In this document: piece after piece, positions 1-8,315 of the stretch
How the letters are laid out: each line of letters starts with the position of its first letter
Numbering within the stretch: position 1 is the first letter of the stretch
Source: Thioalkalivibrio sp. XN8
GTDB taxonomy: Bacteria; Pseudomonadota; Gammaproteobacteria; Steroidobacterales; XN24
DNA length: 59,032 bases
NCBI RefSeq assembly: GCF_011058255.1
Contig: NZ_JAALFH010000002.1
Span: 1 to 59,032 of the forward strand
Direction of reading: 5' to 3'
Notes under the pieces: generated by a model
What the model saw: the letters and a program-made list of their open reading frames with translations, nothing else
What the model was told of the DNA's origin: nothing
Database searches by the model: none
Program-made: the position numbers and the translations under genes

Positions 1-1244
1 CCGCCGGCGCCCGGCCGGGCCGGGCCGCGCGGCACGTCGGCCAGGATCGCCGCCGTCACGGCCTCGCCGTAGACCAGCCCCTCCAACAGGGAGTTGCTGG
101 CCAGCCGGTTGGCGCCGTGCAGGCCGGTCCAGGCCGTCTCGCCGATGGCGTACAGGCCCGCCACGTCCGTCTGCCCGGCGCCGCCGGTCACCACGCCCCC
201 GCAGGTGTAGTGCGCCGCCGGCGCGACCGGGATGGGCTCGCGGGTGATGTCGATGCCCACGGCCAGGCAGTGCTCCAAGGTGTTCGGGAAGTGGGTCCGG
301 ATGAAGCCGGCGCCGGCGTGGCTGATGTCCAGCAGCACGTACTCCAGCTTGTGGGCAGCCATCTCAGTATGGATGGCCCGGGCGACGACGTCGCGGGGCG
401 CGAGTTCGCCGCGCGCGTCATAGCGATGCATGAAGCGCTCGCCGTCGGGCAGCAGGAGCCGGCCCCCTTCGCCGCGCACCGCCTCGGTCACCAGCCAGCC
501 CTCGGCCCCGGGATGACGCAGGGCCGTCGGGTGGAACTGCATCATCTCCAGGTCCGCCACGCGGCAGCCGGCACGCCAGGCCAGGGCGATCCCGTCGCCC
601 ACCGGCCGGGAGCGGTTGGTCGAGATGGCGTAGATGCCCGAGGCGCCGCCGGTGGCCAGGACCACGTGGTCGGCATGCAGGGTGCGCAGCAGCCCGCGTT
701 CCAGGTCCAGCACCTGGGCGCCGCGGCAGGCCCGCGCGCCCGGCGCGCCCGGCTCCGGTTCCACCAGCAGGTCGACCGCCGCGTGCTGTTCCAGCAGGGT
801 GATGCCGGGATGGGCGCGCAGGCGCCGCAGCAGCGCCTGCATCACGGCCCGTCCCGTGGTGTCGGCCGCGTGCACCACCCGGCGCCGGCTGTGGCCGCCC
901 TCGCGGGTCAAATCGAGCGCGCCGTCGCGCCGATCGAACGCTGCGCCCTGGTCGAGCAGCCACTCGATCGCGTCCGGGGCGCGTTCCACCACGCCCCGCA
1001 CGGTCGACTCGCGGCACAGCTCGCCGCCGGCCGCCAGGGTGTCCGCCAGGTGCAGGGCAGGGGCGTCATCCGGGCCGATGGCCGCAGCGATGCCGCCCAT
1101 GGCCTGGTTGCTGGCCGAATCCTCCAGCGCGGTGCGCGCCAGCACGGTGACGCGGCGGCCGGCGTCGGCCAGCCGCAGCGCCGCCGAGGCGCCGGCAACG
1201 CCCGCGCCGATGACGAGAATGTCGCTGCCGTCGCGCTGGTTCAT
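1..1244 (-). CDS. nadB: L-aspartate oxidase NadB (partial, runs off the window)
   Basis: Flavoenzyme that oxidises L-aspartate to iminoaspartate, the substrate of NadA, in the cytoplasm. Translating from the ATG at 1244 gives about 414 residues of the usual ~530; the C-terminal part lies beyond base 1. The N terminus has the FAD dinucleotide fold ([19 protein letters not shown]), followed by a flavin-contacting [11 protein letters not shown]-type stretch, [17 protein letters not shown] and, near the edge, a [22 protein letters not shown]-type C-terminal flavin motif (given approximately). The start codon overlaps the nadA stop as ATGA, so nadA and nadB are translationally coupled in one operon. 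The fumarate reductase/succinate dehydrogenase flavoprotein family is the only alternative, and the nadA neighbour argues against it. Confidence 0.95.
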   Translation of the reverse strand, partial: MNQRDGSDILVIGAGVAGASAALRLADAGRRVTVLARTALEDSASNQAMGGIAAAIGPDDAPALHLADTLAAGGELCRESTVRGVVERAPDAIEWLLDQGAAFDRRDGALDLTREGGHSRRRVVHAADTTGRAVMQALLRRLRAHPGITLLEQHAAVDLLVEPEPGAPGARACRGAQVLDLERGLLRTLHADHVVLATGGASGIYAISTNRSRPVGDGIALAWRAGCRVADLEMMQFHPTALRHPGAEGWLVTEAVRGEGGRLLLPDGERFMHRYDARGELAPRDVVARAIHTEMAAHKLEYVLLDISHAGAGFIRTHFPNTLEHCLAVGIDITREPIPVAPAAHYTCGGVVTGGAGQTDVAGLYAIGETAWTGLHGANRLASNSLLEGLVYGEAVTAAILADVPRGPARPGAG

Positions 1245-2239
1245 GCGACCTCGAGCATGGCCTCGACGGCCCCGCGGGCGCGCCGCGCGACCTCGGGATC
1301 GATGAGGATCTCGTGGGTGCCGGTCTGCAGCGAGTGCAGGATCTTCGGCAGCGTGATGCGCTTCATGTGCGGGCACAGGTTGCAGGGCCGCACGAACTCG
1401 ACTTCCGGGTGCTCGACCGCGACGTTGTCGCTCATCGAGCATTCGGTGATCATCACCACGCGCTCCGGTCGGTGGTCCCCGACCCAGTCGATCATGCCCT
1501 TGGTGGAACCGACGTAATCGGCCTCCGCCAGCACGTCCGGCGGGCACTCGGGGTGGGCGATGACGCGGATGTGGTCGAACTGCCGGCGGTAGTCGCGCAG
1601 TTCCTGGCCGGTGAAGCGCTCGTGCACCTCGCAGGCGCCCTCCCAGAGGATCAGCTCCACGTCGGTCTGGTCGGCGACGTAGCGGCCGAGGTACTGGTCC
1701 GGCAGGAAGATCACGCGGTCCACGCCCAGCGACTCGACAATGCGCACCGCGTTGCCGGAGGTGCAGCAGATGTCCGACTCCGCCTTCACGTCGGCGCTGG
1801 TGTTGACGTAGGTGACCACCGGCACGCCGGGGTACTGCGCCTTCAGCCGGCGCACGTCGGCGCCGGTGATGGACTCCGCCAGCGAGCAGCCGGCCCGCAG
1901 GTCCGGGATCAGGACCTTCTTGTCGGGGCAGAGGATCTTCGAGGTCTCCGCCATGAAGTGGACGCCGCACTGAACGATGATGTCGGCGTCGGTCTTGGCG
2001 GCTTCGCGCGCCAAGCCGAGGGAGTCGCCGGTGTAGTCGGCCACGCCGTGGAAGATCTCCGGCGTCTGGTAGTTGTGGACCAGCAACACGGCGTTGAGCT
2101 CGCGCTTGAGCTCGTTGATGGCGGCCACATAGGGCGCGTGCACGCCCCACTCGGCCTCCGGGATCACGTGCCGGACGCGGTCGTAAATGGCTCGCGTCTG
2201 GCGCGCGACCTCGGGCGTGTAACTGAGGTGTGTCGTCAT
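1241..2239 (-). CDS. nadA: quinolinate synthase NadA
   Basis: Condenses iminoaspartate with dihydroxyacetone phosphate to quinolinate in de novo NAD synthesis; a cytoplasmic 4Fe-4S enzyme. The 332 aa match the family length. The three cluster cysteines are identifiable by alignment with the E. coli motifs: Cys118 in RAGCSL, Cys203 in GACEVH and Cys289 in CNLCPHM. Other family motifs are [10 protein letters not shown] (53-62), FMAETSKIL and [10 protein letters not shown]. It is first in a nadA-nadB operon and lies directly downstream of the NrtR-like regulator. No strong Shine-Dalgarno precedes the ATG, and an inverted repeat lies 10 bp upstream. Confidence 0.97.
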   Translation of the reverse strand: MTTHLSYTPEVARQTRAIYDRVRHVIPEAEWGVHAPYVAAINELKRELNAVLLVHNYQTPEIFHGVADYTGDSLGLAREAAKTDADIIVQCGVHFMAETSKILCPDKKVLIPDLRAGCSLAESITGADVRRLKAQYPGVPVVTYVNTSADVKAESDICCTSGNAVRIVESLGVDRVIFLPDQYLGRYVADQTDVELILWEGACEVHERFTGQELRDYRRQFDHIRVIAHPECPPDVLAEADYVGSTKGMIDWVGDHRPERVVMITECSMSDNVAVEHPEVEFVRPCNLCPHMKRITLPKILHSLQTGTHEILIDPEVARRARGAVEAMLEVA

Positions 2240-2248
2240 CTACTTATA

Positions 2249-2259
2249 CTCAAAATGAG
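2249..2259. promoter_or_regulatory. inverted repeat upstream of nadA, candidate operator
   Basis: The 11-bp sequence CTCAAAATGAG is a hyphenated palindrome (CTCA/TGAG) ending 10 bp before the nadA ATG. It sits in an AT-rich pocket, and the symmetry extends weakly on both sides (TATTG.. / ..GTATA on the minus strand). The adjacent regulator gene makes an NrtR-type operator the natural reading, but I cannot match it to a published consensus with certainty. Confidence 0.4.
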
Positions 2260-2299
2260 CAATACTGCTGTCCAAAAAAAGGCCGAATCACAGGCCGGG

Positions 2300-2324
2300 G
2301 CTTATGCTACGCGGGAGCATAAGC
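2300..2324. repeat. perfect 9-bp inverted repeat between nrtR-like gene and nadA
   Basis: GCTTATGCT (2300-2308) and AGCATAAGC (2316-2324) are exact reverse complements separated by 7 nt. On the minus strand this lies after the nrtR-like stop and about 60 bp upstream of nadA. It could be a second operator or an RNA hairpin at the end of the nrtR transcript. A seven-T run (complement of 2274-2280) follows about 20 nt later on that strand, too far for a classic intrinsic terminator. Confidence 0.5.
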
Positions 2325-2344
2325 AATGTCCAGTGCCAGGCCAT

Positions 2345-2374
2345 GTCCTGGGGACTGTCCCGGGGACAGTCCCC
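2345..2374. repeat. dispersed GGGGACTGTCCC palindromic repeat, copy 1
   Basis: GGGGACTGTCCC (2350-2361), one G, then GGGACAGTCCCC (2363-2374) form a perfect 12-bp inverted repeat adjoining the stop codon of the nrtR-like gene. The 17-nt GTCCTGGGGACTGTCCC at 2345 recurs exactly at 57959, in the amiB-mutL gap. Recurrence in two unrelated intergenic gaps suggests a REP-like dispersed element rather than a gene-specific operator; it may also act as a transcript-end hairpin. Confidence 0.6.
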
Positions 2375-2375
2375 A

Positions 2376-3320
2376 TCAGCGGCCGCGGTAGCTGAGCGCG
2401 CCCACCCCGGGTGCTCGCCGCTCCCGCAGGACCTCGCGGCGGAAGCGGTACAGCTCGGCCGGCCGGCCGCCGGTGTGCGTATCGATCCGGCCGGTCTTCT
2501 CGACCAGCCCGCCGCGCTCCACCAGGCGGCGGAAGTTCTGCGTGTGCAGGGGCAGTCCGGCCAGCGCCTCGACCACGCGCTGCAGCTGGGCGAGGGTGAA
2601 CTGCTCCTCGACCAGTTCGAAGACCAGCGGTCGGTAACGCAGCTTGCCGCGCAGGCGGGCCAGCCCCGTGGCCAGGATGCGGCGGTGGTCGTGGGCCATC
2701 GGCTTGCCGAACAGGGGCGCCTCGGCCGACGGCCGGGCGCCGCGGTCGAACCAGGACTCGGCCGTAAGGCCCGCCTCGTACAGCAGTTCGTAGCGCTCCA
2801 GTACCCGGTAGCCGTCCCAGCCGGCGCCGCCGAGGCCGAAGCAGATCTCGGTCCGCTCGGTGCGCCGCTCGCGTTCCTTCCTGGCGCGGCCCTGGCGCGC
2901 CCAGGCCGCCAGCGCCTCGCCGATGGGATCGAGGATCGCCGGCCGGTCGTGGCGCCAGTCTTCCCAGGGCAGGAAGCCGTAGCAGCCCATCCAGCGGCCG
3001 CCGGCCGCTTCGGCCGGCAGGTCCTGGGTGAGGGCGAGGTAGGCGACCGAAAGCATGCGCGGGCCGCCGGCCCGTTCGCGGGGGTCGCGGCCCTGGTCGC
3101 CGAAGGTGTAGAGCTGTTCGACGTAGCCGAGCTCGCGGCCGGTCTGGCGCCGGACCCAGTCGCGCAGCCCGAGCTCCAGGGTGCGGTCCTGTTCCGGGTC
3201 GAACGCCCCGGAGGGCAGCATCGGCAGGTCTGACTCGTCGCTCACCGTCAGCACCCGAGGCGCGTCCTCCCGCACCGAGATGATGACGGCGTTCAGCCCG
3301 ACCGTGAGGTCGCCGCTCAT
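2376..3320 (-). CDS. NrtR-like Nudix-family transcriptional regulator of NAD metabolism
   Basis: A 314-aa protein with an N-terminal Nudix fold (about 1-160) and a C-terminal winged-helix region (about 225-300) with the NrtR-like LRGKLRYRPLVFELV and FTLAQLQRVVEAL. The Nudix box at about 38-62 is degenerate: the catalytic Glu pair expected before the TG is Arg-Gln, so hydrolase activity is unlikely and ligand sensing more likely, as in NrtR regulators that bind ADP-ribose-type NAD metabolites. It lies immediately upstream of nadA-nadB on the same strand, supporting NAD control. The ATG overlaps the stop of the K+ channel gene (ATGA). A Nudix hydrolase of unknown substrate is the alternative. 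Confidence 0.8.
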   Translation of the reverse strand: MSGDLTVGLNAVIISVREDAPRVLTVSDESDLPMLPSGAFDPEQDRTLELGLRDWVRRQTGRELGYVEQLYTFGDQGRDPRERAGGPRMLSVAYLALTQDLPAEAAGGRWMGCYGFLPWEDWRHDRPAILDPIGEALAAWARQGRARKERERRTERTEICFGLGGAGWDGYRVLERYELLYEAGLTAESWFDRGARPSAEAPLFGKPMAHDHRRILATGLARLRGKLRYRPLVFELVEEQFTLAQLQRVVEALAGLPLHTQNFRRLVERGGLVEKTGRIDTHTGGRPAELYRFRREVLRERRAPGVGALSYRGR

Positions 3321-4153
3321 GACTGCTCGAGCGCCGCGCCGCACATGCGGCAGTGGTGGGCGTCCGCCTCGTGACCCTTCAGGCCGCACTCGGCGCAGGT
3401 GCGCCGGCCGCGCCGCCGGTTGCTGGCCTGGTAGAACTCGCTGAAGAAGATGCCCATCGGCACGGCGATGATTCCGTAACCGGTGATCATGATCACCGAG
3501 GCGATGAACTTGCCCAGCGGAGTGACCGGGGTGATATCGCCGTAGCCGACCGTGGTGAGGGTCACGATCGCCCAGTACATGCTCATCGGGATGCTGGTGA
3601 AGCCGGCCTCGGGACCTTCCACGTAGTGCATCAGGGTGGCGAACACCACCACCAGGGTGATGACGACATAGACGAATACCAGCGTCTTGCGCCAGCCCGC
3701 TTTCAGCACCTCGAGCAGGATGTTGGCCTCGCCGATGTAGCGGTTCATGTGCATCACGCGGAACAGGCGCAGGATCCGCAGCACGCGGATCACCAGCATC
3801 GGCCCGGTGCCGGTCAGGATCAGCCCGAGGTAGGTCGGGATGACCGACAGCAGATCGACCACGCCGTAGAAGCTGCTGGCGTAGCCCCAGCGATTGCGCA
3901 CGCAGTACAGCCGCAGGAAATACTCCACGGTGAAGATGATGGTGAAGACCCATTCGATGGCGTAGAGAATGCGGCCATGGCGCAGGTTGAACTGGTAGAC
4001 CGTGCTCAGCAGAACCACCGTCACGCTCACCAGGATGGCGGCGATCAGCAGGACGTCGAACAGCATCCCGGCCGGGGTGTCGGAGCGGAAAATGACGCGG
4101 AACAGCGTCTCTTTGCCCGGGCCGCTGCCGGCCTCGTGGCGGGCCCTGGTCAC
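3317..4153 (-). CDS. voltage-gated-type potassium channel with C-terminal zinc-ribbon-like tail
   Basis: Six-transmembrane cation channel subunit of 278 aa. The K+ selectivity filter TVGYGD is at 201-206 and an Arg-rich S4 (RVLRILRLFR) at 123-132; hydrophobic segments lie near 31-50, 64-82, 97-115, 157-176 and 215-236. The cytoplasmic tail carries CAEC (253-256) and CRMC (268-271), spaced like a small zinc ribbon. I chose the GTG at 4153, which overlaps the upstream DUF2063 stop (GTGA); a later Met30 is possible. It sits between the MNIO pair and the NAD regulator, so it may be co-transcribed with both. No cyclic-nucleotide or RCK domain is visible. Confidence 0.88.
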   Translation of the reverse strand: MTRARHEAGSGPGKETLFRVIFRSDTPAGMLFDVLLIAAILVSVTVVLLSTVYQFNLRHGRILYAIEWVFTIIFTVEYFLRLYCVRNRWGYASSFYGVVDLLSVIPTYLGLILTGTGPMLVIRVLRILRLFRVMHMNRYIGEANILLEVLKAGWRKTLVFVYVVITLVVVFATLMHYVEGPEAGFTSIPMSMYWAIVTLTTVGYGDITPVTPLGKFIASVIMITGYGIIAVPMGIFFSEFYQASNRRRGRRTCAECGLKGHEADAHHCRMCGAALEQS

Positions 4154-4950
4154 CGGGCCGCTCCGGCCGTGGACTGGGCCACCGTTTCTTGCCGCACGCC
4201 GAGAATGACGTCCCGGGCCCGGAGGTCGTCGAGGATGGCGGCGCCCGCGGCCACGACCGTGTCGGGCGACGGGTGGCCGAGTTCGGCGGCGATCTGCAGC
4301 AGGCAGTCCCGTCCGCTGGACGCGCCCACGGCCCGGTCGAGCAGCTCCAGCAGCCGCGCCGTCACCGGGTTGATCTCGAGAAAGCCGATCTCGTCGGCCC
4401 GGTCGCGGTAGACGACCAGCCGCGTGGGCTCGGCCGGCGGCTCGGTCGGCTGGAAGTCGGGTGCGATGCGGTGCACCGGCCAAGTGTAGGCCAGCGACCA
4501 CGCCAGCGGCGAGAGCACGGGATGCCCGGCGAGCAGGTTGCCGTCGCGCTCGATGCCGGTGTCGTCGAGGTCCCGCTCGTCGATCGACAGGGCCAGCTCG
4601 ACCCACTCGTAGTGCGCCAGCTCGGCCAGGAAAGGCGGGTCTTCCGGCGCGTCCCGCGCGTCCTCGAGGTAGCGCAGGAACTCGCGCGGCAGCTCGAGGA
4701 ACAGGGGCGTCTGCGCCCGGTGGCGCACCAGCCAGTCGCGCACCATCCGGCTCCAGGCGTCCTCGCCGAGGACGCGCCGGATGACGGGAAAGCTGCGGCC
4801 CAGCAGGTCACGCAGGTTGTTGTAGAACAGCTCACGGTAGATGTTGAGCCGGCGGTCCTCGATCCCGGCCGGGGCCGGCGACCGCTCCGGGTCGCGGATA
4901 TGGGCGGCGAACTCGAGCTGGGTCCGGCGCAGGCGCTCGTGCTCACTCAT
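4150..4950 (-). CDS. DUF2063 (HvfC/BufC-like) partner of an MNIO enzyme
   Basis: A 266-aa protein with the DUF2063 signature: an N-terminal helical domain with [20 protein letters not shown] (34-53) and FPVIRRVLG, then [13 protein letters not shown] (about 114-126) and a C-terminal half containing [15 protein letters not shown]. Known members (MbnC, HvfC, BufC) partner DUF692 enzymes and help recognise the precursor peptide they modify. The gene overlaps the DUF692 gene by 8 bp, so the two are coupled, and it runs into the K+ channel with a 4-bp overlap. The old family label 'putative DNA-binding' is not supported by context. Confidence 0.85.
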   Translation of the reverse strand: MSEHERLRRTQLEFAAHIRDPERSPAPAGIEDRRLNIYRELFYNNLRDLLGRSFPVIRRVLGEDAWSRMVRDWLVRHRAQTPLFLELPREFLRYLEDARDAPEDPPFLAELAHYEWVELALSIDERDLDDTGIERDGNLLAGHPVLSPLAWSLAYTWPVHRIAPDFQPTEPPAEPTRLVVYRDRADEIGFLEINPVTARLLELLDRAVGASSGRDCLLQIAAELGHPSPDTVVAAGAAILDDLRARDVILGVRQETVAQSTAGAAR

Positions 4951-5806
4951 CGCGGTCCGGCTCGTGCTTGCGCTGCAGGCTGCGGATCACCTCGAGCTCC
5001 CGGCGCAGCTCCGCCAGCGGCGGGATGTTGAAGTCCCGCTCCAGCAGCGTCGGGACTGGACCGAAGCGGGCATAGGCCTGGTCCAGCAGCTGCCACACCG
5101 GGTCCGCTACCGGCGCGCCGTGCGTGTCGACGCGCAGGTCCTCGGCTTCGACGTAATGGCCCGCCACGTGCATGTACACCACGCGCTCGGCGGGCAGGGA
5201 CTCGAGGAACTGCCGCGGGTCGTAGCCGTGGTTCACGGCGTTGACGTAGATGTTGTTGATGTCCAGCAGCAGGCCGCAGTCCGCTTCCTCCAGGACCGCG
5301 CTGAGAAACTCGATTTCCCGCATCTCCTGGCCCGGCGCCGCGTAGTAGGAAACGTTCTCCACCGCGATCGGCCGCGCGAGGATCTCGCTGGCGCGACGGA
5401 TCCGCCCGGCCACGTGCCGCACGGCCTCGGCGGTAAAGGGAATCGGCATCAGGTCGTAGAGGTGGCCGTCGTCGCCGGTGTAGGAGAGATGCTCGGTGTA
5501 GTAGCGGATGCCGTGCAGGTCGAGGAACTCGCGGACCCGGCCGAGAAAGGCCTCGTCCAGCGGCGCCGGCCCGCCCAGCGACAGCGACAGCCCGTGCACG
5601 ACGAAGGGAAAGCGATCGGTGAACCAGCAGAACTTGCGTCCCAGCGCACCGCCGACACCGATCCAGTTCTCGGGCGCCACCTCCATGAAGTCCACGTCCC
5701 AGGGCGGCTCCGCCATCAGCTCGTCCATCATGCTCCGCCTGAGGCCGAGGCCGACGCCGCTGACGGGGTAGGTGTTCTGGCTGTTGCTGTGGTCGTGCTG
5801 TGCCAT
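4943..5806 (-). CDS. DUF692 multinuclear non-heme iron oxidative enzyme (MNIO; MbnB/HvfB/BufB family)
   Basis: A 287-aa TIM-barrel enzyme of the DUF692 family; characterised relatives use two or three irons to modify Cys or other residues in ribosomal peptides such as methanobactin. Family motifs are FMEVAPENW (40-48), [11 protein letters not shown] (69-79), TEHLSY (104-109), [19 protein letters not shown] (180-190), YMHVAGH (211-217) and VDTHG. His71, Glu105/His106, Glu150, Asp182, His193, His213/217, Asp228/His229 and Glu256 are plausible metal ligands by motif position. The N terminus (residues 1-12) is His/Gln/Asn-rich. It is coupled to the DUF2063 gene, but no short precursor gene (DUF2282-type or other Cys-rich) lies next to either. 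Confidence 0.88.
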   Translation of the reverse strand: MAQHDHSNSQNTYPVSGVGLGLRRSMMDELMAEPPWDVDFMEVAPENWIGVGGALGRKFCWFTDRFPFVVHGLSLSLGGPAPLDEAFLGRVREFLDLHGIRYYTEHLSYTGDDGHLYDLMPIPFTAEAVRHVAGRIRRASEILARPIAVENVSYYAAPGQEMREIEFLSAVLEEADCGLLLDINNIYVNAVNHGYDPRQFLESLPAERVVYMHVAGHYVEAEDLRVDTHGAPVADPVWQLLDQAYARFGPVPTLLERDFNIPPLAELRRELEVIRSLQRKHEPDRDE

Positions 5807-5809
5807 GAC

Positions 5810-6259
5810 TCAGGCGCGGGTATCCCTTTCCAGTGCTCTTAGCGTCTCCAGGTAAGAGACGTCGTCCGGCGCCCGCTGATTGCGCTGCGCCTGCCACAAG
5901 GCCTCGGCCAGGCACTCGGCGATGCGATGCTCCGCCTCATGCCGGCCCAGCCGCGCGACCAGCGCGCCGTAGATGGCGGCGATCCCTGCCGGCCGGTCGG
6001 TGCCGGCCTGCTCGCGGACCGCCAGATGCAAGCCCATGTGGAGGAAGGGATTGCTCTCGCCGCCCTCGGGCGTCCAGTCGCGCGCCAGCGCCTCCGGGTC
6101 GTCCTCGAGCAATCGATGGTACTCGGGATGCTGCTCGATGACATCCGCGACCTGGACTTCCAGCGGCTCCGCCGGGAGGCGCTCCCGGCGCTTGCGCCAC
6201 GCCTCGACGTAAAAGGCGCGCAGTTCTTCGCGGTTATTCGGCAGCAGCACGGCCCGCAT
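5810..6259 (-). CDS. DUF1841 family protein
   Basis: A conserved 149-aa protein of unknown function. It has the usual DUF1841 opening (NREELRAFYVEAWRKRRE), then VIEQHPEYHRLLED, and NPFLHMGLHLAVREQ in the centre. I chose the ATG at 6259, which gives the family length and overlaps the end of nth by 26 bp; upstream in-frame starts lie deeper inside nth. It sits 3 bp before the DUF692 gene and probably belongs to the rsx-nth transcript. Confidence 0.85.
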   Translation of the reverse strand: MRAVLLPNNREELRAFYVEAWRKRRERLPAEPLEVQVADVIEQHPEYHRLLEDDPEALARDWTPEGGESNPFLHMGLHLAVREQAGTDRPAGIAAIYGALVARLGRHEAEHRIAECLAEALWQAQRNQRAPDDVSYLETLRALERDTRA

Positions 6260-6935
6260 CCTTGCGGCGCGTCGTACGCCGCAGCGGCGGCGAGGACGGC
6301 TCGCCGGGGGTCTTGTGACGGTAGTCGCACAGGTCGCGGATGATGCAGTGCGGGCAGTCGGGCTTGCGCGCCTTGCAGACATAGCGGCCGTGCAGGATCA
6401 GCCAGTGGTGGGCGTCGCGCTTGAACTCCGCCGGGGTGACCTTTTCGAGCCGCTCCTCGACCGCGCGCACGGTCTTGCCGGGCGCCAGGCCGGTGCGGTT
6501 CGCGACCCGGAAAATATGGGTATCCACGGCGATGGTGGGCTCGCCGAACGCGGTGTTCAGCACCACGTTGGCGGTCTTGCGGCCCACCCCGGGCAGGGCC
6601 TCGAGGGCCGCGCGGTCGCGCGGGACCTCGCCGCCGTGCTGCGCCAGGAGCATCCGGCACAGGGCAATCACGTTCTTCGCCTTGGCGTTGAACAGCCCGA
6701 TGGTGCTGATGTAGCGCTTCAGCCCCTCTTCGCCGAGCTCCAGTAGGGCCGCGGGCGTGCGCGCCGCCGGGAACAGCCGCGCGGTCGCCTTGTTGACGCC
6801 CTTGTCGGTGGCCTGCGCGGATAGCACCACGGCCACCAGCAGCTCGAAAGGCGTCTCGTAGTTCAGCTCCGTGGTGGGATGCGGATTCGCGTCCCGCAGC
6901 CGGCGATAGAGCTCGTGGCGCTTGGCGTTGTTCAT
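6234..6935 (-). CDS. nth: endonuclease III
   Basis: Base-excision-repair DNA glycosylase/AP lyase for oxidised pyrimidines. The helix-hairpin-helix is ALPGVGRKTANVV, with catalytic Lys120 and Asp138 (VDTHIFRV) at the same numbers as in E. coli. The 4Fe-4S loop reads C-x6-C-x2-C-x5-C (CKARKPDCPHCIIRDLC). At 233 aa it is about 20 aa longer than E. coli Nth because of a basic C-terminal tail (HKTPGEPSSPPLRRTTRRK). It lies 13 bp after rsxE, the conserved rsxABCDGE-nth arrangement. Confidence 0.97.
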   Translation of the reverse strand: MNNAKRHELYRRLRDANPHPTTELNYETPFELLVAVVLSAQATDKGVNKATARLFPAARTPAALLELGEEGLKRYISTIGLFNAKAKNVIALCRMLLAQHGGEVPRDRAALEALPGVGRKTANVVLNTAFGEPTIAVDTHIFRVANRTGLAPGKTVRAVEERLEKVTPAEFKRDAHHWLILHGRYVCKARKPDCPHCIIRDLCDYRHKTPGEPSSPPLRRTTRRKDAGRAAAE

Positions 6936-6948
6936 CGCCGGCCGCGGT

Positions 6949-7635
6949 TCAGGCCGCCTCGCCGGGGGCGGCGGCCGGCAGCGGCGGCGCGGCGGGCTGG
7001 CGGCGCTGCAGCCCGGCGTCGACGAGGTTCTTGGCGGCGACCAGCAGGCCGAGCCCGATAAACGCGCCCGGCGGCAGCAGCGCCAGCAGGAAACCGCCGT
7101 CGAACGCCTGCAGCTCGACGGCGCGGGCCGCCTCGCCGAACATCATGTGCGCGCCGGCGAACAGGGTGCCCTGGCCGATCAGCTCGCGCGCGGCGCCGAG
7201 CGTCACCAGGACCGCAGTGAAGCCCAGCCCCATGGCGATGCCGTCGAGCGCGGCCAGGCCCGGGCGCTCGCGGGAAGCGAAGGCCTCGGCGCGGCCGATG
7301 ATCGCGCAGTTGGTGACGATCAGCGGGATGAAGATGCCCAGCACGCGATACAGCTCGTGGAACCACGCGTTCATCGCCAGTTCCACCGCCGTCACGAAGG
7401 AGGCGATCACCAGCACGAAGACGGGAATGCGGATCTCGGGCCGGACCACGTCGCGGATGAGCGAGACGGTCACGTTGGAGAGCAGCAGCACCAGGGTGGT
7501 GGCGATGCCGAGGCCCAGGCCGTTGACGAAACTCGTGCTGACGGCCAGCAGGGGACACAGGCCCAGCAGCTGGACCAGGCCCGGGTTGTTGCTCCAGAGG
7601 CCGGTGCGCATGACCTCGGCGGCGCGTCCGCTCAT
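6949..7635 (-). CDS. rsxE: Rnf/Rsx electron transport complex subunit E
   Basis: Integral membrane subunit of the ion-pumping ferredoxin:NAD oxidoreductase, in E. coli the SoxR-reducing complex; 228 aa with about six hydrophobic segments. Half-repeat motifs typical of RnfA/RnfE are visible: [20 protein letters not shown] (24-43) and [14 protein letters not shown]. Their two Cys bind a membrane-embedded iron cluster in this family. The C-terminal 20 residues are Ala/Pro-rich. The ATG overlaps the rsxG stop. Confidence 0.96.
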   Translation of the reverse strand: MSGRAAEVMRTGLWSNNPGLVQLLGLCPLLAVSTSFVNGLGLGIATTLVLLLSNVTVSLIRDVVRPEIRIPVFVLVIASFVTAVELAMNAWFHELYRVLGIFIPLIVTNCAIIGRAEAFASRERPGLAALDGIAMGLGFTAVLVTLGAARELIGQGTLFAGAHMMFGEAARAVELQAFDGGFLLALLPPGAFIGLGLLVAAKNLVDAGLQRRQPAAPPLPAAAPGEAA

Positions 7636-8315
7636 TCCTCCTCCTCGTCCCCGGCCGCTGGCGACGGCAACCCGGCGGCGCCGGCCGGCGCGGCGAACAG
7701 GGCGTCACGGTTGCGGTCGAAGTATATCAGCGCGTCGCGCACGGCCGAGACCACGGCCCGCGGCGTGATGGTCGCGCCGGTGAACTGGTCGAAGACGCCG
7801 CCGTCGCGCTGCACCGCCCAGCGCCCGGGCCGCGGGTCCTGCAGGGAACGTCCCTTGAAGCCGCGGATCCAGTCATTGCGTTCCACCTCGATCTTGTCGC
7901 CGAGTCCCGGCGTTTCCCGGTGCGAAACCACGCGCACTCCCCCCAGGGTGCCGTCGGCGCGGATGCCCACCAGCAGGCGGATCGGGCCGCTATAGCCGGC
8001 CGGCGCGGTCGGCGTCAGCACTGCGGCGACCGGCTTGCCGTCGCGGCGGGCGCGATACACGGTCACCGGCTCCGGCGTGCCGAGCAGCTCCGGGTCGGTC
8101 ACGGTGATGGCGTCCTCGTGTACGGCGTTGTCGTAGCCGTCCGCCGGCAGCACGTCGGCGAGGCTGCGCAGCAGGAAGTCCTGCTCGTTCGCCGCGATCC
8201 GCTCCGCGGTCGACTCCCAGGTGAGCGCGACCAGCACCGCGCCCAGCACGGCGAAGCCCGCCAGCAGGCCGGCGGCCCGCCGCATGCTGCGCAACACTTC
8301 AGCCCGCGTGGCCAT
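7632..8315 (-). CDS. rsxG: Rnf/Rsx electron transport complex subunit G
   Basis: A 227-aa membrane-anchored flavoprotein subunit. A single N-terminal membrane segment (about 14-30) leads to a periplasmic FMN-binding domain. The covalent FMN attachment motif is FTGATITPR, with the TGAT Thr expected to carry the flavin. The start overlaps rsxD by 17 bp. The C terminus ends in acidic residues (GDEEEE). Confidence 0.95.
   Translation of the reverse strand: MATRAEVLRSMRRAAGLLAGFAVLGAVLVALTWESTAERIAANEQDFLLRSLADVLPADGYDNAVHEDAITVTDPELLGTPEPVTVYRARRDGKPVAAVLTPTAPAGYSGPIRLLVGIRADGTLGGVRVVSHRETPGLGDKIEVERNDWIRGFKGRSLQDPRPGRWAVQRDGGVFDQFTGATITPRAVVSAVRDALIYFDRNRDALFAAPAGAAGLPSPAAGDEEEE

Noticed and set aside
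2240-2375. A riboswitch upstream of nadA
   Set aside because: I could not lay out a known NAD-class aptamer; the dyads here are better explained as protein-binding sites or repeats.
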